Origin: Pararhizobium capsulatum DSM 1112
GTDB lineage: Bacteria > Pseudomonadota > Alphaproteobacteria > Rhizobiales > Rhizobiaceae
NCBI RefSeq assembly: GCF_030814475.1
Contig: NZ_JAUSVF010000001.1
Coordinates: forward strand, 3,168,001 to 3,232,000
Direction of reading: 5' to 3'
Length of the DNA stretch: 64,000 nucleotides
In this document: positions 8,425 to 17,534 of the stretch, piece by piece
How positions within the stretch are numbered: the stretch's first letter is position 1
Layout of the letters: every line of letters begins with the position of its first letter
Notes under the pieces: generated by a model
Told to the model about the DNA's origin: nothing
Databases searched by the model: none
What the model saw: only the letters and a program-made list of their open reading frames with translations
Translations under genes and position numbers: made by a program

Positions 8425-9375
8425 ATGGGGAAGCCTATATCCGGCAGCGCTGCCGATAACAGCGACGTTTCGTTCGGCCTGACCTTGATGGCGATCGCGG
8501 TGCTCATCGCCCCGTTGATCGACATCTTCTCCAAGCTCGCCATCGCAACGATACCCTCGGGTCAGATCACCGCGATCCGTTTTACCCTGCAGGTGCTGTT
8601 CATCCTGCCGGTCGTCGCCCTGCGCGGCGCCTTGTTCGACCTCACCTGGAAGAAGACGGCGCTTCACGCGCTCCGCGGCGTACTTCTGGTCGCAACCATG
8701 CTGTCGTTCATCACGACACTGAAAGTCATGGAGGTGGCGGACGCCATCGCCATCTTCTTCGTCGAACCGATCATCCTGACCATTCTCGGCAGCATTTTCT
8801 TGAAGGAAACCATCGGCTGGCGTCGCTACACCGCCTGCGGCGTCGGCTTCTTCGGCGCCATGCTGGTCGTCCAGCCAAGCATGCAGGAAGTCGGGCTGAT
8901 CGCGCTGCTGCCGATCGTCTCCGCCTTCACGCTGGCCGTCTTCCTGCTGGTGACAAGACTTGTGGCGCAGAGTGAAGACCCATGGTCGATGCAGTTTCAT
9001 GCCGGCATTTGGGGCGCGCTGTTCTCTGCCGCCCTGCTCTATTTCGGCGAAGGAACAGGCTCAGACGTATTCGACCCCGTCGTTCCGGATGCCCTTTCCC
9101 TTGTCTACGTGCTGGGTGTCGGCGTCGCAGCGACGATCTCGGGCGTATTGGGTGTCTATGCCTATCGCGCAGCGCCGGCCTCCGTACTGGCGCCGTTGCA
9201 ATATCTGGAGATCGTCTCGGCAACCCTCTTCGGCTGGCTGGTCTTCAATGACCTGCCGGACGCGCTGAAATGGCTGGGCATCTCGATCATCATCACCTCC
9301 GGCCTCTATATCATCTGGCGGGAGCACAGACTCAACAAGACGGCCGGCACAGCGCCGGTCTCGCCGGCCATTTAG
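8425..9375 (+). CDS. DMT superfamily transporter, EamA family (second copy)
   Basis: Inner-membrane transporter of 316 residues with ten predicted helices in two EamA repeats. Visible are LMAIAVLIAPLIDIFSKLAI, the conserved first-half loop FFVEPIILTILGSIFLKETI, and the second-half QYLEIVSATLFGWLVFNDLP. It ends with a short charged tail (WREHRLNK). The ATG at 8425 lies 8 nt after the hydrolase stop. The TPP-enzyme gene follows after 32 nt, so 7476-11054 may be one transcription unit. The substrate is unknown; transport of a product linked to the adjacent TPP enzyme is possible but untested. Confidence 0.88.
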   Translation: MGKPISGSAADNSDVSFGLTLMAIAVLIAPLIDIFSKLAIATIPSGQITAIRFTLQVLFILPVVALRGALFDLTWKKTALHALRGVLLVATMLSFITTLKVMEVADAIAIFFVEPIILTILGSIFLKETIGWRRYTACGVGFFGAMLVVQPSMQEVGLIALLPIVSAFTLAVFLLVTRLVAQSEDPWSMQFHAGIWGALFSAALLYFGEGTGSDVFDPVVPDALSLVYVLGVGVAATISGVLGVYAYRAAPASVLAPLQYLEIVSATLFGWLVFNDLPDALKWLGISIIITSGLYIIWREHRLNKTAGTAPVSPAI

Positions 9376-9407
9376 ACACCGGCACACAGGCTTTGGGAGG
9401 AGCTGAC

Positions 9408-11054
9408 ATGAAAACCGGAGGACAACTGATCGTCGATGCCTTGAAGGCAAACGGCGTGAAGCGCATTTCCTGCGTACCGGGCGAAAGCTATCTGGCGGTT
9501 CTGGATGCGCTGCATGACAGCGAAATCGACGTCCTCGTCTGCCGTCAGGAAGGCGGCGCAGCGATGATGGCCGATGCCTGGGGCAGGCTCACCGGCGAGC
9601 CCGGCATCTGCATGGTGACGCGCGGCCCAGGCGCCATGAACGCCTCGGCCGGCCTGCATATCTCGCGACAGGATTCCGTGCCGGTCATCCTGTTCATCGG
9701 ACAGGTGCAGAGCGATGCGCGCGAGCGCGAAGCCTTCCAGGAGGTCGAATATCGCCGGGCCTTTACCGAGATCGCCAAGTGGGTGGGGGAGATCGATGAT
9801 CCCGCCCGCATTCCGGAATTCGTAACCCGCGCCTTCGCCGTCGCAACCTCCGGCCGTCCCGGCCCGGTGGTACTGTCGCTTCCGGAGGACATGCTGACGA
9901 AAGCGGTGGAAACCGTTGCCGCGCGCGCCTATGAGCCAGTCGAAAGCCACCCTGGCCCAAGCCAGATCGCGAAGATGGAGGCGCTGCTCGCCAAAGCGAA
10001 GCGGCCGATTGCCATTCTCGGCGGCAGCCGCTGGAGCGAAGGCTCGGTCGCAGCCTTCCAGAGCTTTGCCGAACGGTGGAACCTGCCTGTCGGATGCTCC
10101 TTCCGCCGCCAGATGCTGTTCGATCACCTGCACCCGAGCTATGCCGGCGATGTCGGCATCGGCATCAATCCGGCGCTATCGAAGGAAATCCGCGAGGCAG
10201 ATCTGGTGCTGCTGATCGGCGGGCGCATGTCGGAAATGCCGTCGTCGGGCTACACGCTGCTTGACGTGCCCTATCCGAAACAGACGCTCGTTCATGTCCA
10301 TCCTGACCCGAGCGAGCTTGGCCGTGTCTATCGCCCCGACCTTGCAATCGTCGCGGCATCCGATGATTTCGTTGCGGCTCTTGCTTCATCCGCTCCGGGG
10401 GAAGCGCCTGCTTGGGGGCAAAGGACACAGCAGATGCACGCGGCCTATCTCGCATGGTCGACGCCGCCCAAAACAGGTCCGGGCGCGGTGCACATGGGAC
10501 CGATCATGGAGTGGATCGAAGCCAATACGCCGCAGGATGCGATCTTCACCAATGGCGCCGGCAATTATGCCACGTGGCTGCACCGCTTCCACCGTTTCCG
10601 GCGTTTCGCCACGCAGGCTGCACCGACATCCGGCTCGATGGGATATGGCCTGCCGGCGGCAGTCGCTGCGAAGCGGCTGTTTCCAGAGCGCGAAGTGGTC
10701 TGCTTTGCCGGCGACGGCTGCTTCATGATGCACGGCCAGGAATTTGCGACCGCCGTGCGCTACAAGCTGCCGATCATCACTCTCGTCATCAACAACGGCA
10801 TCTACGGCACGATCCGCATGCATCAGGAGCGTGAATATCCGGGTCGCGTCAGCGCGACCGACCTCACCAATCCGGATTTTGCAGCCTTGGCGGTTGCCTA
10901 TGGCGGACATGGGGAGACGGTGGAAAAGACGGAGGATTTTGCCGGCGCCTATGAGCGCGCCCGGGCAAGCGGCAAGCCTTCGATCATCGAGATCAGGCTC
11001 GATCCCGAAGCGATCACGCCGACACGCACGCTGAGCCAGATCCGCGCGGGTTGA
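9408..11054 (+). CDS. Thiamine-pyrophosphate-binding enzyme, acetolactate synthase large subunit-like
   Basis: Cytoplasmic ThDP enzyme of 548 residues with the three-domain layout PYR, central, PP. The N-terminal domain holds the catalytic Glu in CRQEGGAAMMADAWGRLTG. The PP domain has the metal/ThDP motif GDGCFMMHGQEF through to LVINNGIYGTIRMHQ. The start follows GGGAGGAG. No ilvN-type small subunit gene is adjacent, so it is probably not the biosynthetic IlvB. Such orphan enzymes may be acetolactate synthase-like, 2-oxoacid decarboxylases or oxalyl-CoA decarboxylase relatives. The specific reaction cannot be assigned. Confidence 0.9.
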   Translation: MKTGGQLIVDALKANGVKRISCVPGESYLAVLDALHDSEIDVLVCRQEGGAAMMADAWGRLTGEPGICMVTRGPGAMNASAGLHISRQDSVPVILFIGQVQSDAREREAFQEVEYRRAFTEIAKWVGEIDDPARIPEFVTRAFAVATSGRPGPVVLSLPEDMLTKAVETVAARAYEPVESHPGPSQIAKMEALLAKAKRPIAILGGSRWSEGSVAAFQSFAERWNLPVGCSFRRQMLFDHLHPSYAGDVGIGINPALSKEIREADLVLLIGGRMSEMPSSGYTLLDVPYPKQTLVHVHPDPSELGRVYRPDLAIVAASDDFVAALASSAPGEAPAWGQRTQQMHAAYLAWSTPPKTGPGAVHMGPIMEWIEANTPQDAIFTNGAGNYATWLHRFHRFRRFATQAAPTSGSMGYGLPAAVAAKRLFPEREVVCFAGDGCFMMHGQEFATAVRYKLPIITLVINNGIYGTIRMHQEREYPGRVSATDLTNPDFAALAVAYGGHGETVEKTEDFAGAYERARASGKPSIIEIRLDPEAITPTRTLSQIRAG

Positions 11055-11069
11055 TACCGGCGGAAACAC

Positions 11070-11093
11070 GAACGGCGCGACGGGGCGCCGTTC
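11070..11093 (+). terminator. Possible hairpin terminator after the TPP-enzyme gene
   Basis: Perfect arms AACGGCGC and GCGCCGTT around a 6-nt loop, 16 nt after the stop codon. There is no T-run after it, so termination would be Rho-assisted or weak. Confidence 0.45.
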
Positions 11094-11129
11094 AGTATGG
11101 ATGGTCCCCATAACGGGAATGCCAGAAGC

Positions 11130-11468
11130 TCAGTTCCGGATATGCTGCGTCTGCTGATAGACGGCCGTGGAACGGGCACCGGAGCGGCAATAGCCGAGCA
11201 TCGGGCGCTGGAACGAGTCGAGCGCATCAACCATCTCCCGCACTGCATCGGCCGTCACACCCATTGGGCCGACCGGAATGTGGGTGATATCCAGCCCCAG
11301 ATCCTTGGCATGGGCAGCGATGGTCGCGAACTCCGGCTGGTCCGGGCTTTCATGATCCGGACGGTGGCAGACGATGGATTTGAAACCCATTGTCTTGATC
11401 GCATCGAGATCCTCGACGGAAATCTGTCCGGTGACCGAGTATTCATCGTTGATCTGGCGAATGTCCAT
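11130..11468 (-). CDS. DUF442/TIGR01244 family sulfur transferase-phosphatase-like protein
   Basis: Small cytoplasmic protein of about 112 residues starting MDIRQINDEYSVTGQIS. The fold is that of dual-specificity phosphatase/rhodanese-like DUF442 proteins. The active-site loop is GYCRSGARST (Cys then Arg five residues on), and IVCHRPDHE lies in the N-terminal half. Related domains are fused to beta-lactamase-like persulfide dioxygenases (Blh/PDO in rhizobia), so a role in sulfide/persulfide handling is plausible. No metallo-hydrolase partner gene lies beside it here. The ATG at 11468 is preferred over a longer frame because the extra leader has no family match. Confidence 0.8.
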   Translation of the reverse strand: MDIRQINDEYSVTGQISVEDLDAIKTMGFKSIVCHRPDHESPDQPEFATIAAHAKDLGLDITHIPVGPMGVTADAVREMVDALDSFQRPMLGYCRSGARSTAVYQQTQHIRN

Positions 11469-11555
11469 GGCGTAGCCCTTTCTCGGAAATGTCGGCATTG
11501 ATGTAAGACCGCCGCAGGCGGGCGTCAATCGTAAAGCGGAGAGTACGCGCGAGCT

Positions 11556-12401
11556 CTAGGCGACGCGAAAAGCCAGTTCGTATTCAATGGTTGCCGATGG
11601 CATCAACGGCACCAGTTCCCCGCCCTCGGCAAGATCGGGTCGTTTGGCAATGCGGTGCGACACCGGCTCGATGCTGATGACATCGGCGTCACCCCGCTGG
11701 CAGCGCCACATCTGTAGAAACGGCAAGGTCGCGGTCGCGAAACGAACATGCAGCGATCGGCCCGACAGGGCATGAAACGGCCCGAGTGCTATCGCGCTCC
11801 AGCCCTCGCTATCGACACCCGCCGGCAGGCAGAAATGCGCACTCTCGCCATCGCCAAAGCGCCAGGGCCACGTTTGTCCTCCCAGCGCATCCGCCGTAAT
11901 CTCCGTGTCCTCGGCAAGCAGCCAGCCACCGATGTTGATGTGATACATTATCATCGGCGGAAACGGTTGGTCGCCGATGTTCGTCAGACGATCATGAAGA
12001 TGCACGTCTCCACGGTCGGCATTGATTGACCAACACCGTTCGAGCCTCGCTCTGCCACCGCCGGCGAGATCGAGTTCGATCACGGCAGAACAGCCCGGCG
12101 CGTGCTCCGCACCGGACATTTCCGAGTTCAGGACCAGGGTGCCGGACAGCGAGCCGTGCAGCGGATAGAGACCGTCGCCGCTCTCCATCGGCTCCGGGTG
12201 GCGGATATGTTCAAGCCCGCAGGTGAACAGGAAGCCCCTCAAGGAATGATCGATACGCGGATCGCCGTCCGAGGGGATGGCTTCTCCCGGCGACAGGTCG
12301 ATGCCATCGACAACGAAAGCCGCGATGTCGAGCGCCGATTGCCGGTCGAGAAGAATGTGGAAGTTTCCCTCGCCTCCCTGGCCAGCGATGCGGATCGGCA
12401 T
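11556..12401 (-). CDS. Aldose 1-epimerase-like protein (DUF4432 type)
   Basis: Predicted cytoplasmic galactose-mutarotase-fold protein of about 281 residues. It begins MPIRIAGQGGEGNF after GGGAGACG. Segments such as LLDRQSALDIAAFVVDG, the GDGLYPLHGSLSGT stretch (conserved His-Gly) and PFPPMIMYHINIGG (His of the beta-sandwich active site) fit the DUF4432 branch of aldose-1-epimerases. It stands alone on the minus strand between the DUF442 gene and the divergent L,D-transpeptidase. No sugar catabolic genes are adjacent, so the substrate is open. Confidence 0.72.
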   Translation of the reverse strand: MPIRIAGQGGEGNFHILLDRQSALDIAAFVVDGIDLSPGEAIPSDGDPRIDHSLRGFLFTCGLEHIRHPEPMESGDGLYPLHGSLSGTLVLNSEMSGAEHAPGCSAVIELDLAGGGRARLERCWSINADRGDVHLHDRLTNIGDQPFPPMIMYHINIGGWLLAEDTEITADALGGQTWPWRFGDGESAHFCLPAGVDSEGWSAIALGPFHALSGRSLHVRFATATLPFLQMWRCQRGDADVISIEPVSHRIAKRPDLAEGGELVPLMPSATIEYELAFRVA

Positions 12402-12604
12402 GATCGTCTCCCTGCTAATAACCGTGAAACCAAACCCGGCCTTCAAACGTTTGATGTAGGCGCTGGTTCGTTTCCCTTGAAACGGCCAAGTTACCGAATT
12501 ACATCGCCTTTAACGAGATGTTCATAATGAATTCAGATTTTTCATATTACCGTCCCAATTGATTTGTACTCGCCGAGATCAACCGGAAGACAACAGGTTT
12601 CAAA

Positions 12605-14011
12605 GTGACGCGCCGTATCAGGACCACCATCGCCCTTTTTGCCGCCGCAAGCGCCTTCAGCCTTTGCGCTGGAGCCACTTTGGCCCAGGACTTCGGTCGC
12701 CTTCCACCGGATGCCGTACTCGTCACTCCACAAGGCGAAATCCTCGACTACATCCCCGAATCAAGCGAAGTCTCGGTGATGCGCGATCGCCGCGGGCGCA
12801 CGGTGCTGGTCGACAACTGGGGCAATATCGTTGCCACCGTCATGGGTTCGGGCCGCCAGCGCACTGCACCGGACGGATTTGGCCGACGCGAGGCGAGCCG
12901 GGATGACAATCAGGGCTATGGATACAGCGTCCGCCGTTATGGCGACACGGTCTACAGCTCCGCGCCCGATTATCGCGATCCCGCCTTCCGGCAACCCGGC
13001 GACATAACCGGTTCTATTCCCGATGATGGCGACAGCATGCAAGGCATCCAGCGCCAGCCGTTGCCGGACGCATCCGCGCCCGACGAAAACGACAGTGCCG
13101 CCTTGCCGCCACTGGAGGAAAGCCCACGCGGCCCGACATTGCCGCCTGCCGCCGCTATCGGAAAGAAATCGAGCGCCGAAATCACCGCGCTTCAGGTGTT
13201 TCTGGATCGCGAAGGCTTCTCGCCGGGCGTGATCGACGGCAAGAAGGGCTCCAACGTCACCAAGGCGATCGAAGCCTGGCAGCAGGCAACCGGCGAAACG
13301 CTCGATCCCAACAACACCGACGACATTCTCGAACGCCTGCGTCTGAGCGGCGGCCTGCCGATCACCAGTTATGAGATATCAGCAGCCGACGCGGCTGGCC
13401 CCTACGTCGCCTCGATCCCGGAAGACTACGCCCACAAGGCGGCGCTTCCGCATCTCTCCTACACCTCGACCACCGAGATGCTGGGCGAGAAATTCCACAT
13501 GGATGAAAACTATCTGCGTGAACTCAACCCCGGCGTCGATTTCACTGTTCCCGGCACGATCATCAAGGTCATTTCACCCGGCGAGAAGAAGACCGGCAAG
13601 GTCGCGCGCGTGATTGCCGACAAGGCCCGCAAGCAGATCCTCGCCTACGACGACGCCGGCACGCTGATCGCAGCCTATCCGGCCTCTATCGGCTCTTCCG
13701 ACACGCCTTCTCCTTCAGGTACGGTGCAGGTTGACCGCATCGCGCTTGAACCCGGCTATACCTACAATCCGAAGATCAACTTCCAGCAGGGTGCAAACGA
13801 CAAGGTTCTGAATATCCCGCCAGGTCCGAACGGCCCGGTCGGTACCGTCTGGATCGCGCTTTCCAAGCCCACTTACGGCATTCACGGTACGCCGGAACCC
13901 TCCAAGATCGGCAAGACCCAGAGCCACGGCTGCATCCGCCTCACCAACTGGGACGCGACCGAACTCGCCAAGATGGTAAGCGTGGGAACCACCGTCGAGT
14001 TCGTCGACTGA
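12605..14011 (+). CDS. L,D-transpeptidase with peptidoglycan-binding domain
   Basis: Periplasmic 3-3 cross-linking or protein-anchoring enzyme of 468 residues. The signal peptide (IALFAAASAFSLCAGATLAQ) is followed by a low-complexity region. A peptidoglycan-binding-1 domain lies at about residues 195-250 (ITALQVFLDREGFSPGVIDG). A LysM-like stretch comes at about 285-325 (SYTSTTEMLGEKFHMDENYL). The YkuD catalytic domain ends with IHGTPEPSKIG...SHGCIRLTNWDA, containing the catalytic Cys, His and Arg. The start is GTG at 12605. Rhizobiales carry many such paralogues; this one has no operon partner. Confidence 0.92.
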   Translation: MTRRIRTTIALFAAASAFSLCAGATLAQDFGRLPPDAVLVTPQGEILDYIPESSEVSVMRDRRGRTVLVDNWGNIVATVMGSGRQRTAPDGFGRREASRDDNQGYGYSVRRYGDTVYSSAPDYRDPAFRQPGDITGSIPDDGDSMQGIQRQPLPDASAPDENDSAALPPLEESPRGPTLPPAAAIGKKSSAEITALQVFLDREGFSPGVIDGKKGSNVTKAIEAWQQATGETLDPNNTDDILERLRLSGGLPITSYEISAADAAGPYVASIPEDYAHKAALPHLSYTSTTEMLGEKFHMDENYLRELNPGVDFTVPGTIIKVISPGEKKTGKVARVIADKARKQILAYDDAGTLIAAYPASIGSSDTPSPSGTVQVDRIALEPGYTYNPKINFQQGANDKVLNIPPGPNGPVGTVWIALSKPTYGIHGTPEPSKIGKTQSHGCIRLTNWDATELAKMVSVGTTVEFVD

Positions 14012-14034
14012 GGGCTCTCCCCTCATAGAGCCCC

Positions 14035-14063
14035 TTCATGACTTCATGAGATGTTGTCATGAA
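14035..14063. promoter_or_regulatory. Inverted repeat in the leader of the FAD oxidoreductase gene
   Basis: TTCATGAC (14035-14042) and GTCATGAA (14056-14063) are exact reverse complements 13 nt apart, with a third TCATGA between them. It lies 67 nt upstream of the ATG at 14130 and is possibly an operator. A GGGCTCT/AGAGCCC hairpin just before it (14013-14032) may end the L,D-transpeptidase transcript. Confidence 0.4.
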
Positions 14064-14129
14064 ACAGGGGCCTCGCATTGTTCTATCTGTTGGGAAGCTC
14101 ATTTTCCCGACCGACCAAGGACAATCCCG

Positions 14130-15419
14130 ATGGCTGCCGAACGCGCTCTTCCCAATCTCTGGCACGCGACCGCACCTGCGGCCCCGGAAACCACAACCCT
14201 CGCCGGCGACATCGTCGCCGATGTTGCGATCGTCGGTGGCGGTTTCACCGGCCTCTCGGCTGCCCTTCATCTGGCTGACAAGGGGCTGAAAGCCGTTGTG
14301 ATCGAGGCCCGTATGATCGGTTTCGGCGGCTCCGGCCGAAACGTCGGTCTTGTCAATGCCGGCATGTGGACCAAGCCCGACGACCTGATTGCAACGCTCG
14401 GCAAGAGCATCGGCGAACGGCTGCTGACAGAGCTTGGCGACGGCCCTTCCCTCGTCTACTCGCTTGTCGAGAAACACGGCATGGACTGCGAAGCCGTCCG
14501 CAACGGCACGCTGCATCTGGCCGTGGGCGAGGACGGCGTGAAGGAAGTTGCGGAACGCCAGGCCCAATGGAAGAAATTCGGCGCACCGGTCGAAGTGCTC
14601 GATGCTGAACAGACCCGCAGGCTTACGGGGGCCAAGGGCTTCACCGGCGCCCTGCTTGATCGTCGCGCCGGCACCATCCAGCCTATGGCCTATGCCCGTG
14701 GGCTTGCGCGCGCAGCTCTCGCCGCCGGAGCGCATATCTACACAAGCACGCCGCTTGAGAGTGCCGAACGCAAGGGTGACGCATGGAAGCTCAACGTCCC
14801 CGGCGGTAGCGTTACCGCGAGGAACGTCATCCTGGCTACCAATGCCTACGGCACGCTGATCGGCAAGACACCCTGGACGGCCCACACCGAAGAGCTGACC
14901 ATCCTGCCCTACTTCCAGTTTGCGACCAATCCGCTACCCGACCACGTCGCGGCAAAGATCCTACCTGAACGTCAGGGGTGCTGGGATACGGGTCTGGTCA
15001 TGACATCGTTCCGCACCGACAAGCAGAACCGGATGATCTTCGGCAGCATCGGCAGGCTCGATGCAATGGCGCAGGGTACGCACCGCGCCTTTGCGAAGCG
15101 CTCGGTACGCAAGATTTTCCCTGAGATCGGTGATTTCAGCTTCGAATACTGGTGGGACGGCCGCATCGGCATGACCACCAACAACTTGCCCCAGACACAC
15201 CAGCTTGCACCGAACGTCTATTCCGTCAGCGGCTACAATGGTCGCGGCATCGCGCCCGGCACGGTTTTCGGCCGCGCGCTCGCCCATCGCGTCATGGGCG
15301 AGGAACACGCGATACCGATCGCCGAGACGCCAGTGACCCCCGATCCGTGGCGGACACCGAAATCAGCTTTCTATCATGTCGGCGCCCAGGCCAAGCATCT
15401 CGTCGATCATCGGTTTTAA
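14130..15419 (+). CDS. FAD-dependent amine/amino-acid oxidoreductase (DAO family, PuuB-like)
   Basis: Flavoprotein of 429 residues. The FAD dinucleotide motif is VAIVGGGFTGLSAALHLADK near residue 32, followed by IGFGGSGRNVGLVNAGMW, which is typical of the DadA/gamma-glutamylputrescine oxidase group. The C-terminal FAD-contacting stretch is YSVSGYNGRGIAPGTVFGRAL. It would oxidise a secondary amine or amino acid, giving aldehyde or imine and peroxide. A PuuA-like glutamine synthetase (19840), an aldehyde dehydrogenase (17531) and a permease (21308) lie within 9 kb, so a gamma-glutamyl-polyamine pathway is possible, although they are not one operon. The start follows AAGGA. Confidence 0.85.
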   Translation: MAAERALPNLWHATAPAAPETTTLAGDIVADVAIVGGGFTGLSAALHLADKGLKAVVIEARMIGFGGSGRNVGLVNAGMWTKPDDLIATLGKSIGERLLTELGDGPSLVYSLVEKHGMDCEAVRNGTLHLAVGEDGVKEVAERQAQWKKFGAPVEVLDAEQTRRLTGAKGFTGALLDRRAGTIQPMAYARGLARAALAAGAHIYTSTPLESAERKGDAWKLNVPGGSVTARNVILATNAYGTLIGKTPWTAHTEELTILPYFQFATNPLPDHVAAKILPERQGCWDTGLVMTSFRTDKQNRMIFGSIGRLDAMAQGTHRAFAKRSVRKIFPEIGDFSFEYWWDGRIGMTTNNLPQTHQLAPNVYSVSGYNGRGIAPGTVFGRALAHRVMGEEHAIPIAETPVTPDPWRTPKSAFYHVGAQAKHLVDHRF

Positions 15420-15426
15420 ATGCGAA

Positions 15427-15457
15427 AACCCCGCTGGATTTGGCGGGGCTTGTTTTT
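15427..15457 (+). terminator. Intrinsic terminator after the FAD oxidoreductase gene
   Basis: Arms CCCCGC and GCGGGG, eight bases apart, followed by CTTGTTTTT just after the stop codon at 15419. It also lies immediately beyond the 3' end of the convergent ParA gene. Confidence 0.8.
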
Positions 15458-15465
15458 GCTTGGTG

Positions 15466-16158
15466 TCAGGCGGCCCGGCGGGCTGATGTCGTCGCGCGCA
15501 GCGGCACAAGATGACGGACTTCATCGCCAAAGGCACGAGCGTTTTCGCGGGCCTTGTCGAGGTTGCTGACGCGCTCCGGATCCATGGTCTGGAGCGTGCC
15601 GCCACAGTCGAAGATGTCACGGAAGGCGGCGCGCTCAATGATGGGCGTGTTCAGCACCGGCACGTTGCGCTGGGAGAGCAGGGTCTTGACGACCTGCAGT
15701 GCGCGTGTTGTGACGAGCGAATTGACGCGGGTCAGCACGACCGAATGGGCAATGCTGATGCCGGCCTTTTCCTTGAGATAGCCGAGCAATTCCAGCACCT
15801 GTGCACCACCCTTGGCGTCCATCGCACAGCCCTGGATCGGGATCATGACATGGTCCGACATACCGATGGCGGTTGCCATCAGCGTGTTGCGTGCGCCTGC
15901 AAGGTCGATGATGAAGTAGTCGGTATTGGCGCGGTTTTCGGTGATGTGCGTCTGAATGTTGGCCATGCTGACATAGGAAATGACCTGCACATTCGGCACG
16001 GACACGGAAATTTCGTGCCAATGGGTGATCCAGTGCTGCGGATCGCAGTCGAGAATGGTGATGCGGGCACCCGTGCGCGCAAGTTCCTGTGCCAGGATCA
16101 ATGCGGCGGTCGTTTTGCCCGCGCCGCCCTTGGTATTGGCAAATGTGATGACTGGCAT
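15466..16158 (-). CDS. ParA/MinD-family ATPase (orphan, VirC1-like size)
   Basis: Deviant Walker A ATPase of 230 residues. It begins MPVITFANTKGGAGKTTAAL (both signature lysines), then Walker A' TILDCDPQHWITHWHE and Walker B-like YFIIDLAGARNTLM. No parB, repA/C or origin is adjacent, so this is not a plasmid or chromosome segregation locus in the usual sense. Its size and layout resemble the short orphan ParA proteins of rhizobia (including VirC1 of Ti plasmids), which position protein or DNA cargo. The start follows GGGGAC. It is convergent with the FAD oxidoreductase gene. The cargo is unknown. Confidence 0.88.
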   Translation of the reverse strand: MPVITFANTKGGAGKTTAALILAQELARTGARITILDCDPQHWITHWHEISVSVPNVQVISYVSMANIQTHITENRANTDYFIIDLAGARNTLMATAIGMSDHVMIPIQGCAMDAKGGAQVLELLGYLKEKAGISIAHSVVLTRVNSLVTTRALQVVKTLLSQRNVPVLNTPIIERAAFRDIFDCGGTLQTMDPERVSNLDKARENARAFGDEVRHLVPLRATTSARRAA

Positions 16159-16323
16159 GTTAGTCCCCGTCTGATAGATGGCTCGAGCCCCGGCATGGCT
16201 CCCGTAAAGCGTCCGTTTCCATCGCGCTTCGGTTACTCAAGCCTTTCAGAACGTGGTTAACAAACTCTGAAGACGCCCCTCCCGAGAATTAACTAGTCAC
16301 CCCAACGAAAGCTGTTGTTGCAT

Positions 16324-16358
16324 AAAAAAAGCCCGGAAACACAATGGTTTCCGGGCTT
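16324..16358 (-). terminator. Intrinsic terminator of the aldehyde/alcohol dehydrogenase operon
   Basis: On the minus strand, AAGCCCGGAAAC and GTTTCCGGGCTT form a 12-bp perfect stem followed by a run of seven T, located 31 nt past the alcohol dehydrogenase stop. Confidence 0.9.
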
Positions 16359-16388
16359 GTCTGTCCAAGCCGTTTACGGGCCTAAAGG

Positions 16389-17534
16389 TTAAATGCATTC
16401 CTTGAAGAGCTGCTTTGCCGCTTCCAGAGTCAGCTCGACCGGATTGCCGCCAGCGGTCGGATCGACGATCGCCATTTCGGACATCTCATCGATTCGATCT
16501 GTGCCGACGCCGAGCGCCGAAAGCTTGTCAGGCACGCCGAGTTCCTCGCGCAGCTTCAGCACGTAGTCGTAGAAGCCGTCGAAACCGCCGGAGATGCCGA
16601 GATAAGCGGCCGCATTGGCGATCCTGTCTTCGATTGCCGGGCGGTTGAAGCGCAGCACCGGCGGCATCACAACGGCATTGGTCATGCCGTGATGGGTGTT
16701 GTAAATCGCACCGACGGGATGGGAGAGCGAGTGGATGGCGCCCAAACCCTTCTGGAAGGCGACCGCACCCATCGCAGCAGCCGACATCATGTTGGCGCGG
16801 GCCTTGATGTCAGTGCCATCCTTATAGGCGCGCGGCAGGTATTCCTTGACGAGCCGCAGGCCTTCCAGCGCGATACCCTGGGACATCGGATGGTAGAAGG
16901 GCGAGGAATAGGCTTCCAGGCAATGGGCAAAGGCATCCATGCCGGTGCCGGCGGTGATCACCTTCGGCATGCCGACCGTCAGTTCCGGGTCGCAGATCGT
17001 GACCGCCGGCAGGAACTTCGGATGGAAGATGACCTTCTTGGTGTGGGTCTCGGAATTGGTAATGACCGAGGCGCGGCCGACTTCCGAGCCGGTGCCGGCC
17101 GTCGTCGGCACGGCGATGATCGGGGCGATGCCCGCAACGCTCGCACGCGTCCACCAGTCGCCAATATCCTCGAAATCCCAGACGGGGCGCGTCTGGCCGG
17201 CCATGAAGGCGACCGCCTTGCCGAGATCGAGGCCGGAGCCGCCGCCGAACGCGACGACACCATCATGACCGCCGTCCTTGAAGGCCTTGACGCCGGCTTC
17301 GAGGTTCTTGTCATTCGGGTTCGGATCGACATCGGCAAACATGGCGCGGCCGAGGCCTGCGGCTTCGAGAACATCGAGTGCCTTCTGCGTGATCGGCATC
17401 GGGGCAAGACCCCGGTCGGTGATCAACAGCGGCTTCTTCATACCGACGGCCTTGCAGTGGTCAGCAAGTTCGCTGATACGCCCTGCCCCGAACTTGATGG
17501 CGGTCGGGTAGCTCCAGTTGGCGGTGATGGTCAT
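16389..17534 (-). CDS. Iron-containing alcohol dehydrogenase
   Basis: NAD(P)-dependent group III alcohol dehydrogenase of 381 residues, the normal family length. Family motifs: the nucleotide-binding VVAFGGGSGLDLGKAVAF, IIAVPTTAGTGSEVGRASVI, and the metal-binding DAFAHCLEAYSS and GAIHSLSHPVGAIYNTHHGM, with the conserved Asp and three His. Its ATG overlaps the stop of the upstream aldehyde dehydrogenase by 4 nt, so the pair forms an operon that interconverts an alcohol, aldehyde and acid. The physiological substrate cannot be deduced; no regulator is adjacent. Confidence 0.93.
   Translation of the reverse strand: MTITANWSYPTAIKFGAGRISELADHCKAVGMKKPLLITDRGLAPMPITQKALDVLEAAGLGRAMFADVDPNPNDKNLEAGVKAFKDGGHDGVVAFGGGSGLDLGKAVAFMAGQTRPVWDFEDIGDWWTRASVAGIAPIIAVPTTAGTGSEVGRASVITNSETHTKKVIFHPKFLPAVTICDPELTVGMPKVITAGTGMDAFAHCLEAYSSPFYHPMSQGIALEGLRLVKEYLPRAYKDGTDIKARANMMSAAAMGAVAFQKGLGAIHSLSHPVGAIYNTHHGMTNAVVMPPVLRFNRPAIEDRIANAAAYLGISGGFDGFYDYVLKLREELGVPDKLSALGVGTDRIDEMSEMAIVDPTAGGNPVELTLEAAKQLFKECI

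Noticed and set aside
15466..16158. Plasmid partition locus or replication origin
   Set aside because: No ParB, RepC or iteron-like origin is adjacent to the ParA gene.
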